A stretch of 12,003 nt of DNA from an uncultured Bacteroides sp. (GTDB lineage: Bacteria > Bacteroidota > Bacteroidia > Bacteroidales > Bacteroidaceae), in contig NZ_CAUCSQ010000081.1 in NCBI RefSeq assembly GCF_958445495.1, positions 1-12,003 of the forward strand. Direction: 5' to 3'. The notes below the pieces were generated by a model. That model was not told the DNA's origin, searched no databases, and worked only from the letters and a program-made list of their open reading frames with translations. Of the stretch, positions 7,190-12,003 are shown piece by piece (position 1 is the stretch's first letter; every line of letters begins with the position of its first letter). The translations under genes and the position numbers were made by a program.

Positions 7190-8884
7190 ATGACTAAGAA
7201 GTTGTACTTGCCTTTACTCATGGCAATGGTTGTTGCATTATTCTCTTCTTGCAGCAAAAAAATGGGTGAATTATCAGCTGATTACTTCACTGTTACTCCG
7301 CAAGTGCTGGAGGCAGTAGGCGGTAAAGTTCCTGCGACCATCAACGGTAAGTTCCCTGAAAAGTATTTCAACAAGAAAGCAGTGGTAGAAGTAACTCCGG
7401 TTTTGAAATGGAACGGCGGCGAAGCTAAAGGCCAACCGGCTACTTTCCAAGGCGAAAAAGTAGAAGGTAACGAGCAGACTATCTCCTACAAAATGGGTGG
7501 CAGCTACACTATGAAAACGACTTTCGACTATGTTCCTGAAATGGCTAAGTCCGAATTGTATCTCGAATTCAAGGCCACTATCGGCAAAAAAGTGGTTACG
7601 ATTCCTGCTGTGAAAATAGCCGATGGTGTAATCTCTACTTCTGAGTTAGTAAACAATACATTAGGTAACGCAAACCCGGCATTGGGCGAAGATGCTTTCC
7701 AACGTATCATCAAAGAAAAACATGACGCGAACATTATGTTCCTGATTCAACAGGCTAACATTCGTTCCAGCGAACTGAAGACTGCTAAAGAATTCAATAA
7801 GGAAGTGGCTAACGTAAATGAAGCCGCCAACAAGAAAATCAGCAATATTGAAGTTTCCGCATACGCCTCTCCTGACGGCGGTGTAAGCCTGAACACGACT
7901 TTGGCCGAGAACCGTGAAAACAACACGACCAAAATGTTAAGCAAAGACTTGAAGAAAGCAAAAATCGAAGCTCCGATTGATTCCAAATATACTGCACAGG
8001 ACTGGGAAGGTTTCCAGGAACTTGTCTCTAAATCCAATATCCAAGACAAAGAATTGATTCTTCGCGTATTGTCTATGTACCAAGACCCTGCACAGAGAGA
8101 ACAGGAAATTAAGAACATTTCTTCTGTGTACAAGACTCTGGCTGACGAAATTCTGCCGCAGTTGCGTCGTTCCCGTTTGACTTTGAATTATGAAATCATC
8201 GGTAAATCTGACGAAGAGCTCTCTAAACTGGCTTCCTCCAATCCTTCAGAACTGAACCTTGAAGAGTTGTTGTATGCAGCTACGTTGACTAACGAACCAG
8301 CTAAGAAAGAAGCTATCTATACTCAGGCTACCAAACAATTCCCGAACGATTATCGCGCTTACAACAACTTAGGCAAACTGGCTTACCAGACCGGTGATGT
8401 TAACAAGGCTGAATCTTATTTGAAAAAAGCAGCCAGCCTCAATGCTGCTCCCGAAGTTAACATGAACTTAGGTTTGGTTTCTTTGGTTAAAGGTGATAAA
8501 GCCGCTGCTGAAACTTACTTCGGAAAAGCTGCCGGAACTAAAGAACTGGGCGAATCTATGGGTAACCTGTACATCGCTCAAGGTCAATACGAAAAGGCTG
8601 TTAACTCATTTGGCGATTCCAAGACAAACAGTGCAGCATTGGCACAAATCCTTGCTAAGGACTACAACAAAGCTAAAAACACATTAGCTAATGTAGAAAG
8701 ACCGGATGCTTACACAGACTATCTGATGGCTGTTTTGGGTGCTAGAACAAACAACTCTTCTATGGTAATCAGCAGCCTTAAGAACGCGGTTTCCAAAGAT
8801 GCTTCATTGGCTAAGAAAGCAGCTAGTGATCTGGAATTTGCAAAATACTTCACAAATGCAGACTTTATGAACATCGTCAAATAA
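7190..8884 (+). CDS. TPR outer-membrane lipoprotein with OmpA-like segment
   Basis: A 564-residue lipoprotein: a Lys-start signal peptide with hydrophobic core and a lipobox ending FSSC, giving lipidated Cys21. The residues after it (SKKMGE) lack the acidic surface-export motif of Bacteroidetes, so I infer a periplasm-facing anchor. Residues 30-150 look beta-rich. Residues 218-250 read as an OmpA-like core (EVSAYASPDG, then NTTLAENRENNTTKML), and 325-337 (LRRSRLTLNYEII) could be its last strand, with about 75 residues between. From about 355 to 510 there are TPR-type repeats, clearest at 387-417 (DYRAYNNLGKLAYQTGDVNKA) and 422-446. Arg codons are mostly CGT/CGC, unlike the neighbours, and the leader is AT-rich, which suggests strong expression. 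It is a single-gene unit closed by a terminator. I recognise the Bacteroidales family but know no assigned function; a cell-envelope scaffold role is inference. Confidence 0.9.
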   Translation: MTKKLYLPLLMAMVVALFSSCSKKMGELSADYFTVTPQVLEAVGGKVPATINGKFPEKYFNKKAVVEVTPVLKWNGGEAKGQPATFQGEKVEGNEQTISYKMGGSYTMKTTFDYVPEMAKSELYLEFKATIGKKVVTIPAVKIADGVISTSELVNNTLGNANPALGEDAFQRIIKEKHDANIMFLIQQANIRSSELKTAKEFNKEVANVNEAANKKISNIEVSAYASPDGGVSLNTTLAENRENNTTKMLSKDLKKAKIEAPIDSKYTAQDWEGFQELVSKSNIQDKELILRVLSMYQDPAQREQEIKNISSVYKTLADEILPQLRRSRLTLNYEIIGKSDEELSKLASSNPSELNLEELLYAATLTNEPAKKEAIYTQATKQFPNDYRAYNNLGKLAYQTGDVNKAESYLKKAASLNAAPEVNMNLGLVSLVKGDKAAAETYFGKAAGTKELGESMGNLYIAQGQYEKAVNSFGDSKTNSAALAQILAKDYNKAKNTLANVERPDAYTDYLMAVLGARTNNSSMVISSLKNAVSKDASLAKKAASDLEFAKYFTNADFMNIVK

Positions 8885-8917
8885 GAGAGTCCTACACTCT
8901 ATATTGCATACGAAAGG

Positions 8918-8957
8918 ATTGCCTGCCATGACAAATGGCGGGCAATTCTTTTTTTTT
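8918..8957 (+). terminator. Rho-independent terminator after TPR lipoprotein gene
   Basis: ATTGCCTGCCAT and ATGGCGGGCAAT pair as a 12-bp stem with one G-T wobble around the loop GACAA, followed by TC and a run of T to 8957. It begins 34 bases after the stop codon. Confidence 0.92.
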
Positions 8958-8971
8958 ATCCATAAAAACCG

Positions 8972-8979
8972 TACTTTCG
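8972..8979 (+). promoter_or_regulatory. possible -7 box for thioredoxin-like lipoprotein gene
   Basis: TACTTTCG is one base from TAnnTTTG, followed by CAG, 19 bases before the ATG at 8999. The -33 position would fall in the T-run of the preceding terminator. Weak, but some promoter is needed after that terminator. Confidence 0.3.
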
Positions 8980-8998
8980 CAGAAAAGAAATCAAAACA

Positions 8999-10069
8999 AT
9001 GAAAAAAGGTTGCATTTTAATCCTTATAGTTCTCTGTTTGTTCGGTTGCAGCAAGTCTTCCAATGAAGTCTGCATAACCGGAGAAATCAATGGATTGGGA
9101 ACAGATACGCTTTATTTGTACGGAATGGATGAGTTATATGACCGAATAGACACTATCTTCACTAAAGAAAACAAATTTTCCCATAATATTTCGGTTGATA
9201 CCGTCACTCCTGCTTTTCTGCTAATCAATAACCAGGTGGAGTACCCCGTCTACCTTGACAAAGGAAACAAAATAACTATTAAAGGAGACATCAGTAGTCC
9301 TGAATTCCTTCGTATTGACGGGAATATATACAATGAAGAATTCACGGCCTTCCAAGAAGGATTGAAAGGGCTGGCTGCTCCGTCTGAAAAAGTTCTGGAA
9401 CAGAAAGCAGAAGAATTCATCCGACAGCATCATTCATCTTTAGTCAGCCTTTATCTACTGGATAAGTATTTTGTCCGGAAAGATGTTCCAGACTTCAGCA
9501 AAATAAAAAAGCTTATCGAAGTGATGGGGGGAATATTGCAAGACAAGCTTTATATCGAACGGCTTAATGAAAGTATTTCCCAGGTGGAGAAAACGGACAT
9601 TGGCAAATATGCTCCATTTTTCAGCCTTCCGAATGCCAAAGGTATAAAAATCACCCGTTCATCAGAGGATTTCAAGAAGAAGTGCCTGTTACTCAATTTC
9701 TGGGCCTCGTGGAATGATAGCATTACCAATCGTAAAAGCAACGCCGAATTACAGGAAATCTACAAAAAATATAAGAAAAGTAAATACATAGCCATGCTGG
9801 GGATTTCCTTGGATATCAATAAAAAGGAATGGCAGGACGCTATTAAACGCGATACGCTGAGTTGGGAACAAGTATGCGACTTCGGTGGTTTTAACTCTGA
9901 AATTATCAAACAATATGGCATTAGACAAATACCGGCCAATGTTCTCCTGGCTGCTGATGGAAAGATTGTGGCTAAAAACCTTCAAGGAGAAGAGTTAAAG
10001 GAAAAAATCAAGGAATTGGTTTCTAAAGCGGAAGAAAAGGACAAAAAGGAAAATAAAAAGAAAAAATAA
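8999..10069 (+). CDS. TlpA-like lipoprotein without redox cysteines
   Basis: A 356-residue lipoprotein: signal peptide with lipobox LFGC (lipidated Cys17), a beta-rich N-terminal domain at about 24-110 of the DUF4369 kind common in Bacteroides thioredoxin-like proteins (VCITGEINGLGTDTLYLYG), a helical linker (115-195), and a TlpA/AhpC-type thioredoxin fold at about 200-340 (GKYAPFFSLPN, LLLNFWASW, IAMLGISLD, YGIRQIPANVLLAADGKIVAKNL). The cis-Pro loop (Ile311-Pro312) is kept, but where the family has WCxxC this protein reads WNDSI, so both catalytic cysteines are gone and thiol-disulfide exchange by that motif is impossible. The last 14 residues are a Lys/Glu tail ending in KKKK. It starts 115 bases after the TPR gene, beyond its terminator, and ends 13 bases before comM, so co-transcription with comM is likely. 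Role unknown; a binding or structural function is my inference. Confidence 0.88.
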   Translation: MKKGCILILIVLCLFGCSKSSNEVCITGEINGLGTDTLYLYGMDELYDRIDTIFTKENKFSHNISVDTVTPAFLLINNQVEYPVYLDKGNKITIKGDISSPEFLRIDGNIYNEEFTAFQEGLKGLAAPSEKVLEQKAEEFIRQHHSSLVSLYLLDKYFVRKDVPDFSKIKKLIEVMGGILQDKLYIERLNESISQVEKTDIGKYAPFFSLPNAKGIKITRSSEDFKKKCLLLNFWASWNDSITNRKSNAELQEIYKKYKKSKYIAMLGISLDINKKEWQDAIKRDTLSWEQVCDFGGFNSEIIKQYGIRQIPANVLLAADGKIVAKNLQGEELKEKIKELVSKAEEKDKKENKKKK

Positions 10070-10082
10070 TAAACAATCAAGC

Positions 10083-11621
10083 GTGTTAATAAAAGTTTTC
10101 GGAGCGGCTGTTCAAGGAATTGATGCAACACTCATCACAATCGAAGTAAACAGCTCGCGCGGCTGTATGTTTTATCTTGTCGGCCTTCCGGATTCTGCAA
10201 TCAAAGAGAGCCACCAGCGCATAATTTCCGCATTACAGGTCAACGGCTACAAAATGCCGACTAGCAATATAGTAGTTAATATGGCTCCGGCCGACATCCG
10301 TAAGGAAGGTTCTGCCTATGACCTTCCCCTCGCCATCGGATTGTTAGGGGCCAGTGAGACAATATCTTCAGAAAAATTTTCCCGTTATTTGGTGATGGGA
10401 GAACTAAGTCTGGATGGTAGCCTGCAACCGATAAAAGGAGCGCTCCCTATTGCCATTAAAGCGCGTGAAGATGGTTTTGAAGGATTAATTGTCCCTCAAC
10501 AAAATGCAAGGGAAGCAGCAGTTGTCAATCAACTAAATGTTTACGGAGCCAGACATATCAAAGAGGTCATTGAGTTTTTTAACGGCGAACGTGAACTAGA
10601 ACCCGTCGTTGTCAATACTAGGGAGGAATTTTATGCTCAACAAAGTAATTTCGAATTTGACTTTGCTGATGTGAAAGGGCAAGAGAGTGTCAAGAGGGCA
10701 TTGGAAGTAGCGGCGGCGGGAGGTCATAACCTGATTATGATAGGTGCACCGGGAAGCGGAAAATCGATGATGGCTAAACGGCTTCCGTCTATTCTTCCTC
10801 CTCTTTCTTTAGGAGAGAGTCTGGAGACGACTAAAATCCATTCTGTAGCGGGAAAATTGAACCGCAATTCCTCATTGATTACTCAACGTCCGTTCCGTGA
10901 CCCGCACAATACGGTTTCACAAAGTGCCATGGTAGGTGGTGGCAGTTTTCCTCAACCGGGTGAAATCAGCCTGGCCCACAACGGAATTTTATTTCTGGAC
11001 GAACTACCAGAATTCAGCAGAAATGTACTTGAGGTATTACGACAACCTCTGGAGGACAGACGAATCAGCATTTCACGAGTGAGAAGCAGCATAGATTATC
11101 CAGCAAGTTTCACACTGGTAGCTTCAATGAATCCCTGTCCATGTGGGTACTATAATCATCCTACAAAAGCTTGTGTGTGTAGTCCTGGACAAGTACAGAA
11201 GTATTTAAACAGGATTTCCGGTCCGTTACTTGACAGAATCGATATCCAAATAGAAATCGTTCCCGTCCCTTTCAGCAAGATTTCAGACCAAAAGGAGGGA
11301 GAACCTAGTGCAGCTATTCGGGAACGTGTTATCAAAGCTCGACAGATACAGGAAAAACGTTATGCTGAATATACCGGCATTTATTGTAACGCACAAATGA
11401 GCAGTAAGTTATTATCATTATTTGCCCGTCCGGACGATAAAGGGTTGACTTTATTAAAAAATGCAATGGAACGTCTCAACCTATCCGCCCGCGCTTATGA
11501 CAGGATATTAAAAGTTGCGCGTACCATCGCTGATTTAGAGGGAAGTGAGCAAATTCTTCCTATCCACTTAGCTGAAGCTATAAGTTATCGCAATCTGGAT
11601 AGAGAGAACTGGGCGGGATAG
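10083..11621 (+). CDS. comM: YifB/ComM-family AAA+ ATPase (Mg-chelatase-like)
   Basis: A 512-residue member of the YifB/ComM family. ComM is a hexameric helicase that promotes branch migration when natural-transformation DNA is integrated; in non-competent bacteria its role is less clear. Domains: an N-terminal Lon-protease-like ChlI fold (1-170, with YLVGLPDSAIKES and GSAYDLPLAIGLL), a Mg-chelatase-type AAA+ core with Walker A GAPGSGKS (221-228), Walker B ILFLDELPEF (302-311), sensor Asn350, a four-Cys cluster CPC and CVC (352/354, 364/366) as in ComM, and the arginine motif GPLLDRIDI (380-388), then a C-terminal helical lid ending SYRNLDRENW. The start is GTG at 10083, which gives the family N terminus MLIKVFGAAVQG. 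It follows the TlpA-like gene by 13 bases. Length and motifs are complete. No competence genes are seen in the window. Confidence 0.94.
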   Translation: MLIKVFGAAVQGIDATLITIEVNSSRGCMFYLVGLPDSAIKESHQRIISALQVNGYKMPTSNIVVNMAPADIRKEGSAYDLPLAIGLLGASETISSEKFSRYLVMGELSLDGSLQPIKGALPIAIKAREDGFEGLIVPQQNAREAAVVNQLNVYGARHIKEVIEFFNGERELEPVVVNTREEFYAQQSNFEFDFADVKGQESVKRALEVAAAGGHNLIMIGAPGSGKSMMAKRLPSILPPLSLGESLETTKIHSVAGKLNRNSSLITQRPFRDPHNTVSQSAMVGGGSFPQPGEISLAHNGILFLDELPEFSRNVLEVLRQPLEDRRISISRVRSSIDYPASFTLVASMNPCPCGYYNHPTKACVCSPGQVQKYLNRISGPLLDRIDIQIEIVPVPFSKISDQKEGEPSAAIRERVIKARQIQEKRYAEYTGIYCNAQMSSKLLSLFARPDDKGLTLLKNAMERLNLSARAYDRILKVARTIADLEGSEQILPIHLAEAISYRNLDRENWAG

Positions 11622-11631
11622 CTGCCCGCCC
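11611..11631. repeat. GC-rich inverted repeat across the comM stop codon
   Basis: GGGCGGG (11611-11617) and CCCGCCC (11625-11631) can pair as seven G-C pairs around a 7-base loop that contains the last bases of the TAG stop. No T-run follows, so it is not a standard terminator by itself. Confidence 0.5.
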
Positions 11632-11682
11632 TCCCAATCATACAAAAGAAATACAGGGACATTCAGTAAATATCATAAAATT

Positions 11683-11726
11683 AGCCAACTAATTCATACT
11701 TAAAGTATGAATTAGTTGGCTTTTTT
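11683..11726 (+). terminator. 39-base palindrome with T-run, probable comM terminator
   Basis: The arms 11683-11701 and 11703-11721 are perfect reverse complements around a single A, and in RNA would form about 17 bp with loop TTAAA. The right arm is followed by six T (11721-11726). On the other strand the flank is only AATTTTAT, so it works best for plus-strand transcripts. The stem is AT-rich apart from its GCCAAC base. It may belong to comM or to the left flank of the insertion sequence. Confidence 0.7.
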
Positions 11727-11738
11727 GTATCTTTAGGT

Positions 11739-11789
11739 ATTCCCCCGCAAATAAGGTTTGGTAGCCAAAACGGGGGAAATTCCCAAACC
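11739..11789 (+). promoter_or_regulatory. competing inverted repeats in transposase leader
   Basis: TTCCCCCG (11740-11747) pairs with CGGGGGAA (11771-11778), and GGTTTGG (11755-11761) pairs with CCAAACC (11783-11789), which ends 5 bases before the transposase ATG. The order is a, b, a', b', so both stems together would be a pseudoknot. TTTGG (11757-11761) can also pair locally with CCAAA (11765-11769) inside the first stem. This may be the element's end, a translation-control fold, or both. Confidence 0.4.
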
Positions 11790-11794
11790 AATAT

Positions 11795-12003
11795 ATGGCA
11801 AAGATACGAAATATTTCAGAAATTCACCCGACTTTGGGGTTTACAGAATTCGATATTCTGGAAAAATATCGCAAGAGTTTTAATGAGAGTGAGCTTGGCA
11901 GGCTTCATTCCGTATTCCCATTTGAGAGTATGGTAAAAGCTGCCGGTTTATCCCAGTGCCGCCTGGGACGCAGGAACTGTTTCAGTCCTTCTGCCAAAAT
12001 CGC
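11795..12003 (+). CDS. insertion-sequence transposase, N-terminal part
   Basis: Sixty-nine codons from ATG 11795, open to the window edge. It begins MAKIRNISEIHPTLGF and continues with EKYRKSFNESELGRLHSVF and LGRRNCFSPSAKI, which I recognise as the N terminus of a common Bacteroides DDE transposase with a DUF772-like start (relatives continue with a segment like ALMVLKAYTGFSD). The DDE catalytic residues lie beyond the edge, so activity cannot be judged. The N terminus has no stop or frameshift. The family (IS5-like, IS1182-like or other) is not decided here. Confidence 0.7.
   Translation, partial: MAKIRNISEIHPTLGFTEFDILEKYRKSFNESELGRLHSVFPFESMVKAAGLSQCRLGRRNCFSPSAKI

Larger units (their letters stand above)
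11739..12003 (+). mobile_element. left part of an insertion sequence (runs off the edge)
   Basis: The partial transposase gene and its structured leader mark an insertion sequence placed in the gap after comM. The exact left end is not resolved: it may be near 11730-11740, with the C-rich tract as part of its terminal inverted repeat, or further left including the 39-base palindrome. The right end and target duplication are outside the window. The following 3' portion is needed to name the family. Confidence 0.55.

Noticed and set aside
7747..8133. 128-codon minus-strand ORF inside the TPR lipoprotein gene
   Set aside because: Shadow of a strongly codon-biased gene; no promoter, start signal or domain supports it.
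8999..11621. TlpA-like protein plus comM as a DNA-uptake or competence system
   Set aside because: No other competence or pilus genes are visible, comM is widespread in non-competent bacteria, and the partner has lost its redox site.
1..12003. CRISPR array, tRNA or rRNA genes, phage or defence genes
   Set aside because: No regularly spaced repeats, no cloverleaf-like sequence with conserved T-loop, no rRNA stretches and no defence-family motifs were seen on either strand.

Overview
The window looks like part of a Bacteroides chromosome (or a close Bacteroidales relative). The evidence is the gene content (a DUF4874/DUF4832-type protein, a DUF4369-like/TlpA-like lipoprotein, a TPR lipoprotein with an OmpA-like motif), start regions that mostly lack a Shine-Dalgarno sequence, A/T-rich leaders, and several matches to the Bacteroides -7 box TAnnTTTG.

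Layout from left to right. Positions 1-1731 are a decayed, AT-rich accessory patch read on the minus strand. It holds a doubtful small ORF, the C-terminal part of a DUF4832-type gene broken by several stops and frameshifts, and an ECF sigma-factor gene broken by two frameshifts. The two remnants are joined end to end: the sigma sequence stops inside its region 4 helix-turn-helix and continues directly as the middle of the DUF4832-type protein. This looks like the scar of a deletion. Positions 1865-6031 are a compact minus-strand housekeeping operon in the order aroQ, pyk, O-methyltransferase, rbfA and a LolC/E-like FtsX permease, with gaps of about 9-31 bases. Divergent from it is xerD (6094-7053, plus). 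The 62-base region between them carries two face-to-face TAnnTTTG boxes that form an inverted repeat.

From 7190 the plus strand carries a probably highly expressed outer-membrane TPR lipoprotein followed by a clear intrinsic terminator. Next come a lipoprotein with a thioredoxin fold that has lost both CXXC cysteines, and a comM/yifB-type AAA+ ATPase. After comM lie a stop-codon hairpin, a 39-base perfect palindrome with a T-run, and the first 69 codons of an insertion-sequence transposase that runs off the right edge. The transposase leader contains competing inverted repeats that could form a regulatory RNA fold.

Most of the window is conserved core genome. I found no defence system, CRISPR array, tRNA or rRNA. 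The parts most worth a second look are the sigma/DUF4832 fusion scar, the symmetric aroQ-xerD promoter region, the cysteine-less TlpA-like protein and the transposase leader.
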